Notes under the pieces: generated by a model
Told to the model about the DNA's origin: nothing
What the model saw: only the letters and a program-made list of their open reading frames with translations
Databases searched by the model: none
Made by a program: the position numbers and the translations under genes
Source of the DNA: Fortiea contorta PCC 7126
GTDB lineage: Bacteria > Cyanobacteriota > Cyanobacteriia > Cyanobacteriales > Nostocaceae
DNA: 64,000 nt
Assembly: GCF_000332295.1 (NCBI RefSeq)
Contig: NZ_KB235930.1
Coordinates: 4,677,895 to 4,741,894, forward strand
Reading direction: 5' to 3'
Shown here: piece by piece, positions 1 to 9,267 of the stretch
How the letters are laid out: each line of letters opens with the position of its first letter
How positions within the stretch are numbered: position 1 is the first letter of the stretch

Positions 1-1830
1 ACATATCAAAGTCCCAGTTTTGGTGGACAGAATATCACAATTTTATTACTCGGTGATGCTAGTCTCAGGGGTGTGACGGTCACAAATACCACAGAAAAAG
101 GTACTGGTGTCTGGATTGAATCCACAGCCCCCACTTTAAGTAATAATACTTTTATCAACTGTGCCAGAGAAGGTGTCTTCGCCACTGGTACTGCTAAACC
201 CGCAATTCAAGATAATGTCTTTGTCCAGAACGCCGCCAGCGCCTTAGTTATGGCTCGCAATAGTAAGGGAGAAGTATTAAGAAATACTTTCCAAAAAAAC
301 GCTTTAGGGATCGCCATTAGTGATGCCGCTGCACCATTAGTAGCAAATAACATAATTACCGAAAATAAAACAGCGATCGCTCTCTCGCGGGACGCCCGCC
401 CAGTGCTGCGACAAAATCTCATCGCCAAAAACTCACAAGGTGGTCTATTAGTCAACGGTAATGCTATTCCTGACCTTGGTAGTATTCAAGACCCCGCTGA
501 CAATATATTCCGTGAAAACAAAGAATTTGATTTACAAAATATTACACCACAGCAATTAATTTCCATCGGCAACCAACTCAATCCTACCTTGGTAAAGGGA
601 GCAGTAGACTTTCTCGCAGCCACAGCCGATTCTCCCGGAGCGATCGCCGTGAGTACCAGTTTCCCCGATTTAGGTGGACATTGGGCAGTGGTTTTTGTGG
701 AAGCCTTGGTGAGCAAAGGTTTGATTAGCGGTTTTCCCGATGGCAAATTTGGGCCAGAGTCCCCCATCACACGTGCCCAGTACGCTGCTATAATTGCCAA
801 AACTTTTCAGTTGCCTGCTGCTAACAAAAACAGTAATTTTACGGATGTAAAACCTGACTTTTGGGCAAAAGCAGCCATCATCAGCGCCGCTAATATGGGT
901 TTTATTAGTGGCTTCCCCGATGGGACATTTCGACCAAACCAAAACTTGACAAAAATCCAGGCGATTGTATCAATTGTTAATGGCTTGAAATTTAGCGGAG
1001 GCAATCCCAATGTGTTAACTACATACCGCGATCGCGCCCAGATACCCAGTTATGCTACCAATGCTTTAGCCATTGCTACCCAAAAACTTTTAGTTGTCAA
1101 CTACCCCGAAGCTGAACAACTAGAACCCATGCGGGAAATCACCCGCGCCGAAGTAGCAGCCTTAATTTATCAAGCCCTGATCGCTATTGGCAAAGAAAAA
1201 GCGATCGCCTCGCCGTATATTGTCAATCCAGGAATTGATCTTCCTTCTTTTAGCGACTTGCAAGGACACTGGGCCGAAATGTTTATTCGGGCACTAGTCA
1301 GCATGGATTTAACCAGTGGTTTTGCTGATGGTAGTTACCAGCCAAATCAACTTATGACTCGCGCCCAGTATGCAGCTTTGATTGCAGTAGCCCTCAACCC
1401 GGTGGCTAAACGCCCAGCACCAGAGTTTACCGATGTAGCTGAGAATTTTTGGGCAACTAAAGCAATTCAAATCGCCGCTAGTGGGGGTTTCGTCAGCGGA
1501 TTTAGCGACAACACCTTCCGCCCTAATCAAAACGTACAGCGACTGCAGGTGATTGTCTCCTTAGTTAATGGGCTAGCCTTAGCCCCAGCTAGTAGCGACC
1601 TTTTACTCGCCTACAGCGATGCTGATGCCATCCCAGACTATGCCAAAAAAGCGATCGCCACCGCTACAAAGCAACAAATTGTTGTTAACTATCCACAACC
1701 TCAACAACTCCTCCCGGCGCGAGAAGCAACACGTGCTGAAGTAGCCGCTATGGTATATCAAGCATTAGTTGCCATTAATCGAGCACCGATAATTAACTCA
1801 CCCTATATTGTTTTGCCTGCAATCAGTTGA
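1..1830 (+). CDS. Beta-helix surface protein with six SLH domains (5' end outside window)
   Basis: The reading frame is open from the first base of the window, so the N-terminus lies upstream. The first ~200 visible residues have repeated N-N-x-F/I and G-V-x-V motifs typical of DUF1565-like right-handed beta-helices. After that come two consecutive S-layer-homology triplets, from about nt 655-1200 and 1245-1815. Each has the FPDLGGHWA/FSDLQGHWA opening, the SGFPDG-type motif and a closing ITRAEVAALIYQAL-like helix. SLH domains usually anchor exported proteins to cell-wall polymers, so an outer surface or periplasmic location is inferred. Six SLH copies instead of three is the notable point. 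There is no catalytic motif. Confidence 0.85.
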   Translation, partial: TYQSPSFGGQNITILLLGDASLRGVTVTNTTEKGTGVWIESTAPTLSNNTFINCAREGVFATGTAKPAIQDNVFVQNAASALVMARNSKGEVLRNTFQKNALGIAISDAAAPLVANNIITENKTAIALSRDARPVLRQNLIAKNSQGGLLVNGNAIPDLGSIQDPADNIFRENKEFDLQNITPQQLISIGNQLNPTLVKGAVDFLAATADSPGAIAVSTSFPDLGGHWAVVFVEALVSKGLISGFPDGKFGPESPITRAQYAAIIAKTFQLPAANKNSNFTDVKPDFWAKAAIISAANMGFISGFPDGTFRPNQNLTKIQAIVSIVNGLKFSGGNPNVLTTYRDRAQIPSYATNALAIATQKLLVVNYPEAEQLEPMREITRAEVAALIYQALIAIGKEKAIASPYIVNPGIDLPSFSDLQGHWAEMFIRALVSMDLTSGFADGSYQPNQLMTRAQYAALIAVALNPVAKRPAPEFTDVAENFWATKAIQIAASGGFVSGFSDNTFRPNQNVQRLQVIVSLVNGLALAPASSDLLLAYSDADAIPDYAKKAIATATKQQIVVNYPQPQQLLPAREATRAEVAAMVYQALVAINRAPIINSPYIVLPAIS

Positions 1831-1958
1831 CCAAGTAAAATAAAAAGCACCGCCTTTTAACTTGGAAAAACCTAGGCCAATACCCTATAGCTAAAAGCAC
1901 GTTAGGCTATATGCGATGGGTGGGAAATTTAACCTGTTGCCATACAGCAAATAGCCCC

Positions 1959-2618
1959 ATGTTTACACCAGTTCCAGATAGCTCACCAGATTTAGCGACA
2001 GCCTTATTAATTCACTATAGTTTTGATCTTAGTGGTTATAGTGCTGGTGAATTAATTAAACGTTGGCAAGCGCATTATCCTGTAGATTGGCTGCATCTAG
2101 CCGTGATTGAAGCACTATATCAAGGTCGTTATAAAGCAGTTTCAGTCCAGCAAATCCTGGCATTTTGGCAGCGAAGAGGTCAAGCTATTTATCATTTCAA
2201 CATGGAGTTTGAAAGGATGATTTGTAGCAAATTTCCCGAAAGCTTAACTGCACCTACCACACTAGTTCTTCCACCTGCGAAAAGAAACTTTTCTTCGGAA
2301 AAGAGAAATCCACAATTAACATCTACCCCAAGAAAGACACCGCCCCTGCAACTCGTCAGCAGTGAAGAAAAACCACTTCCCAGTGAAGAGATAGAAAGCA
2401 ACATTACCACCCCCGCACCACAACCAAGTTCCAATTCAGAAGGAATTCGTTCTCTGGCTTCACAACTTTCCACAATTCCCCATAAACTCAGTAAGCTATT
2501 ACCACCCGCCGTAAATCAACGAAAAATTGGGCAATTTACCCCAGAAAAAAGCGATCGCTCCGACTCTTTCACATCCAAACTCAAAGCTATCTCCAGCGAG
2601 CAAGTATCGCCCTCCTAA
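1959..2618 (+). CDS. Conserved cyanobacterial protein of unknown function
   Basis: About 219 residues from the ATG at 1959. The frame stays open to 1911, but the protein reads naturally from MFTPVPDSSPDLA. The first ~85 residues form a compact conserved-looking domain (LIKRWQAHYPVDWLHLAVIEALYQ, then VQQILAFWQRRGQ and HFNMEFERMI). The remaining ~130 residues are rich in Ser, Pro, Thr and Lys and look disordered. I recognise the N-terminal domain as recurrent in cyanobacteria but know no function. No signal peptide or membrane segment is visible. It could be a small adaptor protein; that is a guess. Confidence 0.65.
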   Translation: MFTPVPDSSPDLATALLIHYSFDLSGYSAGELIKRWQAHYPVDWLHLAVIEALYQGRYKAVSVQQILAFWQRRGQAIYHFNMEFERMICSKFPESLTAPTTLVLPPAKRNFSSEKRNPQLTSTPRKTPPLQLVSSEEKPLPSEEIESNITTPAPQPSSNSEGIRSLASQLSTIPHKLSKLLPPAVNQRKIGQFTPEKSDRSDSFTSKLKAISSEQVSPS

Positions 2619-2629
2619 CTCAGTAAACC

Positions 2630-2690
2630 TCTTGCAAAAGTATCTTTTCTACTTTCTGTTCCCTGTTCCCTGTTCCCTGTTTCCGACTTC
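2630..2690. repeat. Short tandem repeat (ttccctg)
   Basis: Tandem heptamers of the ttccctg type lie between two convergent genes. Heptameric repeats of this kind are typical of heterocystous cyanobacteria. The same motif recurs near 43,975 and 47,470. Confidence 0.7.
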
Positions 2691-2724
2691 TGCAAGAAGT
2701 CTAGCTTTTTCAGCCCATTAACCG

Positions 2725-3192
2725 CTAAATGTAATACATCGGACTGTGCTGGGCGCGAGCTTCTCTTTCCTGACACAGATCCTGCAGTGTATACCCACTC
2801 AACACCTCAATGGAAGCGGTGTTAGCTTTATCCCAAATTTCATGTACCAGAGTTCTTTCTAGTGTGGCAGCTTCAGAAGTGTCTTTTTCCTTCCGCTCAC
2901 CTTCGACTAAAGTGACAATCTCTAATAAGGTGATCTGCCAAGGTTCACGAACTAAAGAAAAACCACCTCTAGAGCCGCGTTGACTTTGCACCACACCAGC
3001 ACGCCGTAGGTTAGTCAAAATTTGTTCTAGATAGCGTTCTGGTATAGGTTGCTTGGCTGTGATTTCACTCATCGTTAGCGGCACTTTTTGCCCATGATGG
3101 CTAGCTAGTTCTAAAAGCGCTAGCAGCGCGTATTCAACTTTGGAAGACAGATCCAACAGAGGGTAGTTTTGGCTATTCAATTCTCTACTCAA
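2725..3192 (-). CDS. Rrf2-family transcriptional regulator (CymR-like)
   Basis: About 155 residues, with the Rrf2 winged-helix pattern: SSKVEYALLALLELA, then PERYLEQILTNLRRAGVV and the wing SQRGSRGGFSLVREP. The three clustered cysteines that hold the Fe-S cluster in IscR are absent, so it resembles CymR-type members that respond to cysteine metabolism. It is divergent from cysE, with a shared inverted repeat in between (3197-3315), which suggests control of cysE and of itself. The chosen start is a TTG; a second TTG at 3156 would give the usual Rrf2 N-terminus (M-DLSSKVEYALL) and may be the true start. The sulfur role is inferred from context. Confidence 0.8.
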   Translation of the reverse strand: MSRELNSQNYPLLDLSSKVEYALLALLELASHHGQKVPLTMSEITAKQPIPERYLEQILTNLRRAGVVQSQRGSRGGFSLVREPWQITLLEIVTLVEGERKEKDTSEAATLERTLVHEIWDKANTASIEVLSGYTLQDLCQEREARAQHSPMYYI

Positions 3193-3196
3193 AATA

Positions 3197-3315
3197 CTAC
3201 TGTATGTCGATAGGATTATGTATTCTAGGGGAAAATAAGTTTCACAGATGGTCGGCTATGATACCATCTCACCTATTTTATACATAAAATACACAACTCT
3301 ATCGACTTACCGTAG
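3197..3315. promoter_or_regulatory. Divergent promoter with 17-bp inverted repeat (putative Rrf2 operator)
   Basis: CTACTGTATGTCGATAG at 3197-3213 recurs inverted as CTATCGACTTACCGTAG at 3299-3315, with 15 of 17 positions matching. One arm sits beside the Rrf2 gene and the other on the cysE side. The AT-rich DNA between them would hold both promoters. The operator role is inferred. Confidence 0.5.
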
Positions 3316-3411
3316 ATTATCCTACACAATATTGATTAACGGGTGAAAATTTGGCAGAAATTATTCTGCTGCTTAAAACCACCACCGCTCAACAATCATC
3401 TCCACGAATGT

Positions 3412-4134
3412 ATGTTAATTAGAGATTTGCAAACAATTTATGAACGCGATCCGGCTGCTCGTAACTGGCTGGAAGTTCTGTTTTGCTATCCTGGACTGCA
3501 AGCTTTAGTGTTTCATCGCCTAGCACACTCGCTGTATAAACTGGGTATGCCTTTTTTACCCAGATTCATTTCACATATTAGTCGGTTTTTGACAGGAATT
3601 GAAATCCACCCAGGGGCAGTGATTGGCGATGGTGTATTTATTGATCATGGCATGGGTGTAGTCATCGGCGAAACAGCGATCGTTGGTGACGGCGCCCTCA
3701 TTTATCAAGGCGTCACCCTCGGTGGTACCGGTAAACAAACAGGTAAGCGCCACCCCACCCTAGGTAGCAATGTTGTCGTCGGTGCTGGCGCCAAAGTCTT
3801 AGGAAATATTCAAATTGGTGATCATGTCCGCATCGGTGCTGGCTCAGTGGTGCTGCGAGATGTCCCCAGCAACACAACCGTAGTCGGTGTTCCTGGCCGC
3901 ATCACTCGCCAGAATAACACCACTATCGATTGTCTCGCTCACAATAAACTGCGAGATGTGGAAGCCGAAGCCATCCGCGCCCTATTTGAAAGAGTTAAAG
4001 CTTTAGAACAACAAATTGAGGAATTCACCCCATCGAGCTTATCCCTAACTCCAGCACAGCACGAACCTGCAAACTGCAATAAATTGGATACAAATCGAGT
4101 TATTGACGAATTTCTCGATGGTGCGGGGATTTAG
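3412..4134 (+). CDS. cysE: Serine O-acetyltransferase
   Basis: Makes O-acetylserine from serine and acetyl-CoA, the carbon acceptor for cysteine synthesis. The protein has an N-terminal helical part ([29 protein letters not shown]) and then hexapeptide repeats of a left-handed beta-helix, including [24 protein letters not shown] and [15 protein letters not shown]. The DHGMG histidine and aspartate are the usual active-site residues. I chose the ATG at 3412 (240 aa) because it matches the usual N-terminus MLxRDLxTIxERDPAA; a GTG at 3343 would add 23 residues of unlikely sequence. The C-terminal ~35 residues are variable. It lies opposite an Rrf2 regulator and beside the sulfate transport genes. 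Confidence 0.9.
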   Translation: MLIRDLQTIYERDPAARNWLEVLFCYPGLQALVFHRLAHSLYKLGMPFLPRFISHISRFLTGIEIHPGAVIGDGVFIDHGMGVVIGETAIVGDGALIYQGVTLGGTGKQTGKRHPTLGSNVVVGAGAKVLGNIQIGDHVRIGAGSVVLRDVPSNTTVVGVPGRITRQNNTTIDCLAHNKLRDVEAEAIRALFERVKALEQQIEEFTPSSLSLTPAQHEPANCNKLDTNRVIDEFLDGAGI

Positions 4135-4137
4135 GTT

Positions 4138-4256
4138 TGGGGATGGGGGGATGGGGTGATGGGGTGATGGGGTGATAAAGCTTGCGCCTTTAAACCTGAA
4201 ACTTGGACTTCAAAACTCCCCACCTCCCCACCTCCCCACCTACCTACACTCCCCAC
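4138..4256. repeat. Low-complexity repeats (ggggtgat / ccccacct)
   Basis: Octamers of the ggggtgat and ctccccac types lie between the convergent cysE and cysA. They flank one divergent copy of the unit tandemly repeated at 6941-7252. Small reading frames across this stretch are repeat artefacts. Confidence 0.65.
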
Positions 4257-4257
4257 A

Positions 4258-5268
4258 TCAAACATAAGCCGGAAAAACTCTGGCATTTTTGGGTTTAACG
4301 TACACGCGCTGATTTTGTACGAGTTGGAGTTGATTAAATTCCTCTCGGCTGAGGTGAGCATTGACTCTCACACCCAGGTCTAGAAGCAATTCGACTCGAA
4401 TTTCCCAGCCGAGGTGAATTATGTGTTCAACTTTCGCAGGTGAGCCTTCTTCGGTTGCGTTGATTTGAATAGAAATATCATGAGGGCGTAAAAATACCTG
4501 ATCTGATGGAGATACAGAACGATTGTGTGGTTGGATTCCGGAATCACCGGGTAAAACGTTGACTGGGCCGATAAAACTCATGACAAAGGGTGATGCTGGA
4601 TGGTCGTAGATATCGGCGGTTGTTCCTACTTGTTCTACTCGCCCTTTATTCATCACCACAATCTCGTCAGCAACTTCCATCGCTTCTTCTTGGTCGTGGG
4701 TAACAAATACTGTTGTCACATTTACATCTTCATGCAGATGTCGTAACCAATTGCGTAATTCTTTACGAACTTTGGCGTCTAATGCCCCAAAGGGTTCATC
4801 TAACAGTAAAATTTGAGGTTGTACGGCTAGCGATCGCGCTAGAGCTACCCTCTGTCTTTGTCCTCCAGATAGTTGCGAAGGATAGCGATCGCCAAAGCCT
4901 TGTAATTGTACTAACTCTAACAGTTCATCTACTCGGTGCTTAATCTTATTTTTAGAAGCTTTGCGGAGTTCCAGCGCAAAACCGATATTTTCTCGCACTG
5001 TTAAGTGCTTAAATAAAGCATAATGCTGAAATACGAATCCAATGTGCCGTTCTTGTACACTCTTGTGTGTAGCATTTTGACCAACTAACCATATTTCACC
5101 TGAATCAGGCTTTTCTAGCCCCGCAATCATCCGCAACAAGGTGGATTTTCCTGAGCCGGAAGGGCCTAATAATGCTACTAAAGAGCCTGTTTTAAACTCT
5201 AAACTTACTTGATCAACAGCCTTAAAGGAACCAAAATGCTTGGAGACATTCTCAATTGCAATACCCAT
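4258..5268 (-). CDS. cysA: Sulfate/thiosulfate ABC transporter, ATP-binding subunit
   Basis: Energises sulfate/thiosulfate uptake with CysT, CysW and SbpA at the inner membrane. 336 residues from the ATG at 5268; an upstream extension of the frame has no conserved sequence. Walker [10 protein letters not shown] is at 35-43, Q-loop Q81, signature LSGGQRQR at 133-140, Walker B ILLLDEP near 153-159 and switch His191. A C-terminal TOBE-like region follows from ~240 ([10 protein letters not shown]). It diverges from the Crp-family regulator at 5337 across only 68 bp and is separated from cysTW by ~2 kb, an arrangement like the split sulfate cluster of other cyanobacteria. Confidence 0.92.
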   Translation of the reverse strand: MGIAIENVSKHFGSFKAVDQVSLEFKTGSLVALLGPSGSGKSTLLRMIAGLEKPDSGEIWLVGQNATHKSVQERHIGFVFQHYALFKHLTVRENIGFALELRKASKNKIKHRVDELLELVQLQGFGDRYPSQLSGGQRQRVALARSLAVQPQILLLDEPFGALDAKVRKELRNWLRHLHEDVNVTTVFVTHDQEEAMEVADEIVVMNKGRVEQVGTTADIYDHPASPFVMSFIGPVNVLPGDSGIQPHNRSVSPSDQVFLRPHDISIQINATEEGSPAKVEHIIHLGWEIRVELLLDLGVRVNAHLSREEFNQLQLVQNQRVYVKPKNARVFPAYV

Positions 5269-5336
5269 AGCTGATGAAAACCTGATATACCTATATACTA
5301 CTAATAGTGTATCGGAAAACTGTATTACACACAATA
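5269..5336. promoter_or_regulatory. cysA-cysR divergent promoter region
   Basis: A 68-bp AT-rich spacer between two divergent start codons. It contains an imperfect dyad ATACTACTAATAGTGTAT at 5295-5312, a possible binding site for the regulator encoded next to it. The site is inferred from symmetry only. Confidence 0.4.
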
Positions 5337-5924
5337 ATGTTTTTAAACTCAGGTGTTTCCAATCAAATCAGTAATTATACTAAGCAGACCTTTACACGGC
5401 GAACGTTTTTACCGGAACTGAAAAATACTCTTTGGCAGATTGAAACAGGGTTTGTCCGGACGTTTACTTATTTAGAAGACGGTACAACCGTAGCTTTGGG
5501 CTTGTGGGGGCCGGGAGATATCGTCGGTAGAGCACTATCAAACTTGGAACCATATCAAATGGAGTGCTTAACTAAAGTAGAGGCGAAAGTTTTCCCGCTA
5601 GAAAATTGGTATCAACCAACACAAACCTTGCTAGCACATATTCAACAAGCAGAAGAGTTGATGGTGATTCGTAGCCATAAGAAAGTAGATACCATGCTGA
5701 TCAAGTTATTAGCTTGGTTATCGAAAAAGTTTGGTTCAGAAGTAGAAAAAGGACGTTTAATTGATATGCGTCTAACACACGAAGACTTAGCAGTGATGCT
5801 GGGATCAACTCGTGTTACCATTACTCGCGTGCTGGGACAATTTGAACAAGAAGGTTTAATTGACCGCCTTTCGCTACATCGCATTGTCTTGCGAGAAGAA
5901 GACATTTGGTACTATGAAATTTAG
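5337..5924 (+). CDS. cysR: Crp/Fnr-family regulator, CysR-like
   Basis: 195 residues from the ATG at 5337 (a GTG at 5307 is less likely). The N-terminal two thirds fit a Crp-type effector domain ([26 protein letters not shown]). The C-terminus has the winged helix [22 protein letters not shown] with the recognition helix GSTRVTITR. In Synechococcus elongatus a Crp-family gene, cysR, sits inside the sulfate permease cluster and is linked to sulfur-source use; position opposite cysA suggests the same role here. The effector is unknown, and the residues that bind cAMP in Crp are not evident. Confidence 0.8.
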   Translation: MFLNSGVSNQISNYTKQTFTRRTFLPELKNTLWQIETGFVRTFTYLEDGTTVALGLWGPGDIVGRALSNLEPYQMECLTKVEAKVFPLENWYQPTQTLLAHIQQAEELMVIRSHKKVDTMLIKLLAWLSKKFGSEVEKGRLIDMRLTHEDLAVMLGSTRVTITRVLGQFEQEGLIDRLSLHRIVLREEDIWYYEI

Positions 5925-5929
5925 GCATA

Positions 5930-6004
5930 AAAAAAGTATGAAGTATGAAAAAAGTATGAAGTATGAAGTATAAAGGATGAAAAAAGTATGAAGTATGAAG
6001 TATT
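5930..6004. repeat. gtatgaa-type short tandem repeats
   Basis: Tandem repeats of gtatgaa/agtatgaa follow the cysR stop codon. They are the same class as those at 9050-9175 and 6120-6160. Confidence 0.7.
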
Positions 6005-6084
6005 GTAGGGTGTGTTAGAATGCAGTTCATAACGCACCAGAAGCATCGATGAAGGTGCGTAACGCTGACGCTAACACATCCTAC
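6005..6084. repeat. 80-bp nested palindromic element
   Basis: GTAGGGTGTGTTAG at the left end is matched inverted by CTAACACATCCTAC at the right end (13 of 14). Inside, TAACGCACC is answered by GGTGCGTAA, so the whole element can fold as one long hairpin. Elements ending in GTAGGGTGTGTTAG are a familiar dispersed repeat in cyanobacterial spacers. No target duplication was obvious. Confidence 0.6.
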
Positions 6085-6155
6085 GCATTTTTTCTCCAAA
6101 TCAAATCAGATTCCTATATTTCAGACTTCAGACTTCATACCTCGGACTTCAGACT

Positions 6156-6779
6156 TCAGTTAGTCCAAATTGGGATACCTAACCTTTCTAAAAAACTCAA
6201 GCTGTAGCTGAGTTGTTGAGTTCTACCCCACAAATCCAACTCAAACCAGCCATCATCTTCTGTATCAGGTTGCAGCAGAGCGCTGGTAATATTTACTGTT
6301 AACCCATAACGAGATACCAACTGAGAAATTATAGGTTTTTGGTAGTAGCTTTTTAAGATACACAACTGTAAACGTAATCGATGGCTTTGTCCTTGAGAAA
6401 TCAATTGTGGGAATTGTTCTTGCCATTGAATTTTAGTAAATTTTTGGTTTCTATGAGTAATTTGCGGATGGGATTGATACTTTGCTTCGACTGAATTTAG
6501 TAAAGTCATTTTCTGCGCTTTGGGTTGAATTTGGTTAGCGATCGCCAAATCAACTAAATCCACCCCCAATCCTTGCAAATATGACAAGCTATTAGTTAAT
6601 TGTTCAGGACTTCCCGAAAGTTCTAAGTCAAACCAGCCGTTACTATCACTACCCCATACCAAAGAAGCCGCTTTGATATTAACAGTTAAACCATAGCGAG
6701 ACACCAATCGAGAAATCACAGGTTGTCGATGATACCGCTGTGGTACAAGAATTAAGCTGTGAACTGGGTTAGATGTCAT
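6156..6779 (-). CDS. Protein of two NIL domains
   Basis: 207 residues made of two related halves. Residues ~8-75 read RYHRQPVISRLVSRYGLTVNI then GWFDLELSG; residues ~138-205 read SYYQKPIISQLVSRYGLTVNI then GWFELDLWG. Both match the NIL domain, a small ferredoxin-like fold found at the C-terminus of MetN-type ATPases and alone in cyanobacteria. No catalytic residues are seen. It lies downstream of cysW on the same strand, separated by ~540 bp of repeats, so co-transcription is uncertain. A sensory or ligand-binding role in sulfur transport is plausible but inferred. Confidence 0.8.
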   Translation of the reverse strand: MTSNPVHSLILVPQRYHRQPVISRLVSRYGLTVNIKAASLVWGSDSNGWFDLELSGSPEQLTNSLSYLQGLGVDLVDLAIANQIQPKAQKMTLLNSVEAKYQSHPQITHRNQKFTKIQWQEQFPQLISQGQSHRLRLQLCILKSYYQKPIISQLVSRYGLTVNITSALLQPDTEDDGWFELDLWGRTQQLSYSLSFLERLGIPIWTN

Positions 6780-6820
6780 TTAATAATAGGGGTTAGAGGT
6801 TAGGGATTAGGGGCTGGGAG

Positions 6821-6930
6821 TGTGGGAGGTGGGGAGGTGGGGAGGTGGGGAGGTGGGGAGGTGGGGAGGTGGGGAGGTGGGGAGGTGGGGTGATGGGGTG
6901 ATGGGATGATGGGGAGGTGGGGTGATGGGG
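6821..6930. repeat. (ggggaggt)n / (ggggtgat)n octamer array
   Basis: A run of G-rich octamers leads directly into the 21-bp repeat array that follows. It is strand-asymmetric, with G on the + strand. Confidence 0.8.
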
Positions 6931-6940
6931 ATTAAAGTTT

Positions 6941-7252
6941 GAGCCTTTGAGCTTGAAGCGTGAGCCTTTGAGCTTGAAGCGTGAGCCTTTGAGCTTGAAG
7001 CGTGAGCCTTTGAGCCTCAAGTGTCAGCCTTGGAACCTCAAGCGCGAGCCTTGGAACCTCAAGCGCGAGCCTTTTAACCTCAAGCGTGAGCCTTTGAGCC
7101 TGAACCGCGAGCCTTTGAACCTCAAGTGTGAGCCTTTGAGCCTGAACCGCGAGCCTTTGAACCTCAAGTGTGAGCCTTTGAGCCTCAAGTGTGAGCCTTT
7201 GAGCCTGAACCGCGAGCCTTTGAGCCTCAAATGTGAGCCTTTGAGCCTGACG
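6941..7252. repeat. Tandem array of fifteen 21-bp units
   Basis: Units start at 6941 and then every 21 bp to 7235. All begin gagcc (one cagcc) and vary in the middle (tttgagcttg, ttggaacctc, tttgagcctg). Since 21 is a multiple of three, the array is open on both strands and yields false heptapeptide ORFs (LSLKREP on +, RLKGSRF on -). Three variant types alternate at 7088-7234, suggesting expansion of composite blocks. It lies in the spacer between cysW and the NIL-domain gene. Confidence 0.9.
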
Positions 7253-7317
7253 CTTTCATCCCCACACCCCCCACACTCCCCATCACCCTACCTCCCCATC
7301 ACCCCATCACCCCATCT

Positions 7318-8190
7318 TTAGTCAACATCTTTAATGCGGGTTTTCCGTTCTAGAATCTCCTTCAACACCAAAGTGACGACTGCTAACAGCGCCAACAATA
7401 CCGCTGCAGAGAAAGCAGCTTCGGTTTCATACTGTTTATAAGCGTCTTCCACAAACAGTGGTAAACTTTGGGTTTTATCAGCAATATTTCCTGATACCAC
7501 AGAAACCGCACCGAATTCACCCATTGCTCTCGCATTGGTCAAAATTAGACCATAAAGCAAGCCCCAACGAATGCTGGGTAAGGTAACACGCCAGAATACT
7601 TGCCAATCTTTTGCACCAAGGGTTCTAGCGGCTTCTTCTTGATCACTACCAAATTCTTCTAAAACTGGAATTACTTCTCTAGCGACAAAAGGCATACTCA
7701 CAAACGCCGTAGCTAGTACCATACCAGGAAAAGCAAAGATAATTTGGATATCGTGTGCTTGTAACCAAGGGCCAAACCAGCCATTGCGCCCATACAGTAG
7801 GACAATCATCAATCCAGCAACTACGGGAGAAATAGAGAAGGGTAGGTCAATGATACTCAAAACCAGAGCGCGACCGGGAAATTTGTGACGAGCGATCGCC
7901 CAAGCTGCACACAATCCAAATATGGCATTCAGCGGGATGGAGATCAAGGCTAACAATAGTGTTAACCAAGCTGCGTGGATGAAAGCGGGGCGTGCTAAGT
8001 TAGTGAAGAATGGCCCTACTCCTTTTTGAAAAGCTTGGACAAAAACGTTGAATGCAGGGATATATTGGACTAAAAATAAATAGGCGATCGCAATCCCAAT
8101 TAATAGTGTTGGTACCCAACTTTTTTCCTGTTTTGGTACATCTGAAGACGATTGATTCGCAGTTTTTTGAATCACATTATCTCTTGTCAT
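7318..8190 (-). CDS. cysW: Sulfate ABC transporter permease CysW
   Basis: 290 residues with about six membrane segments and the binding-protein-dependent permease motif [21 protein letters not shown] (~185-205), which docks on the ATPase. The family signature continues with [17 protein letters not shown], typical of CysW. The ATG at 8190 overlaps the end of cysT by 14 nt, indicating translational coupling in a cysT-cysW operon. It works with CysT, CysA and SbpA to import sulfate. Confidence 0.92.
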   Translation of the reverse strand: MTRDNVIQKTANQSSSDVPKQEKSWVPTLLIGIAIAYLFLVQYIPAFNVFVQAFQKGVGPFFTNLARPAFIHAAWLTLLLALISIPLNAIFGLCAAWAIARHKFPGRALVLSIIDLPFSISPVVAGLMIVLLYGRNGWFGPWLQAHDIQIIFAFPGMVLATAFVSMPFVAREVIPVLEEFGSDQEEAARTLGAKDWQVFWRVTLPSIRWGLLYGLILTNARAMGEFGAVSVVSGNIADKTQSLPLFVEDAYKQYETEAAFSAAVLLALLAVVTLVLKEILERKTRIKDVD

Positions 8191-9046
8191 ATCTTCTTGA
8201 CCACGCTTGTAATAAATTAATTGCTATCAGCAACACTAAGGAAATGGATAATAAAACCATGCCAATCACAGTTGCACCAGAGTAGTCATACTGCTCTAAT
8301 CGCTGAAAAATCAGCACAGGTGCAATCAAGTCTTGAAAGGGTGTATTGGATGAGATAATTACAGTAGAGCCATATTCCCCAACAGCGCGAGAGAAACCCA
8401 AAGCCACACCAGTCAAAATTGTTGGGAATAAAGGTGGAAAAATCACTTTCCAGAAAGTTTCCCACTGAGAAGCACCCAAAGACCAAGCTGCTTCTTCCAT
8501 TTCCCGTTCCATTTCCTGAAGTACAGGTTGTACCGTCCGCACCACAAACGGAAGAGAAATAAATACCATCGCTACAGCCACACCCAAGCGAGTAAAAGCT
8601 ACCTTAATTCCCAATGGTGCTAATAGTGAACCAATCCAGCCATTATCGCTGTAAACTGTTGCCAGTGTTAACCCAGCAACCGAGGTAGGTAATGCAAAGG
8701 GTAAATCTACCGTGGCATCAATAATGCGTTTCAATGGGAAATCGTAGCGCACTAGTACCCAAGCTATCAATGTTCCAAAGACGCCGTTGAGCAAAGCTGC
8801 TAACAATGAGGTGACAAAGGTGACATTATATGTAGCTATTGCTAACTCGCTTGTAGCAATTTGCCAAAACCTCGCCGGCGGTTCAGTACTTGCTTTCAAG
8901 AACATCGCCGTTATCGGTATTACCAGCATGAATGTCAAGTATATTAGCGTAATTCGCCAAGTCCAGGGAATCTGATTTAACTTAGTTAAAAAAGCTTTCC
9001 AGCCTGGAGTTCTACGGTCAATTTGTGCAGAAGGAAATAAAGCCAT
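8177..9046 (-). CDS. cysT: Sulfate ABC transporter permease CysT
   Basis: 289 residues from the ATG at 9046. The frame runs open to 9193, but that extension is only translated gaagtatga-type repeat. Six membrane segments are visible, with the ATPase-docking motif [21 protein letters not shown] at ~185-205 and the family sequence [16 protein letters not shown]. It is the first gene of a cysT-cysW unit; the nearest upstream gene in the same direction is sbpA, 478 bp away across repeats and a mobile element. Confidence 0.92.
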   Translation of the reverse strand: MALFPSAQIDRRTPGWKAFLTKLNQIPWTWRITLIYLTFMLVIPITAMFLKASTEPPARFWQIATSELAIATYNVTFVTSLLAALLNGVFGTLIAWVLVRYDFPLKRIIDATVDLPFALPTSVAGLTLATVYSDNGWIGSLLAPLGIKVAFTRLGVAVAMVFISLPFVVRTVQPVLQEMEREMEEAAWSLGASQWETFWKVIFPPLFPTILTGVALGFSRAVGEYGSTVIISSNTPFQDLIAPVLIFQRLEQYDYSGATVIGMVLLSISLVLLIAINLLQAWSRRYDKR

Positions 9047-9049
9047 AAA

Positions 9050-9175
9050 GAAGTATGAAGTCTGAAGGATGAAGGATGAAGTCTGAAGTATGAAGGTTGA
9101 AGACGGAGAGATCTGGCCGCAGGCTAGGATGAAGGTTGAAGACGGAGAGGGCTTGATGCAGGCTAGGATGAAGTA
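9050..9175. repeat. gaagtatga/gaaggatga short repeats with a ~44-bp duplication
   Basis: Short repeats in front of cysT. A block of about 44 bp containing aggatgaaggttgaagac is duplicated at ~9087 and ~9127. The array separates sbpA from cysT and may contain or displace the cysT promoter. Confidence 0.7.
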
Positions 9176-9267
9176 AGAATTGGCACAAGCCAAGTGGAAT
9201 AGTGGGCGAAAAAATCAAACTTTTTTTCTTAGTTCCAGCCCCATGTGTTTATGGGTAAGGTAATTTC

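Noticed and set aside
6947-7321. Open frames of 124 (+) and 68-75 (-) codons across the 21-bp and octamer repeats
   Set aside because: They are direct translations of tandem repeats open on both strands, with no start signal or domain.
9047-9193. N-terminal extension of CysT
   Set aside because: The extra 49 residues are translated gaagtatga-type repeats; the ATG at 9046 gives the normal protein.
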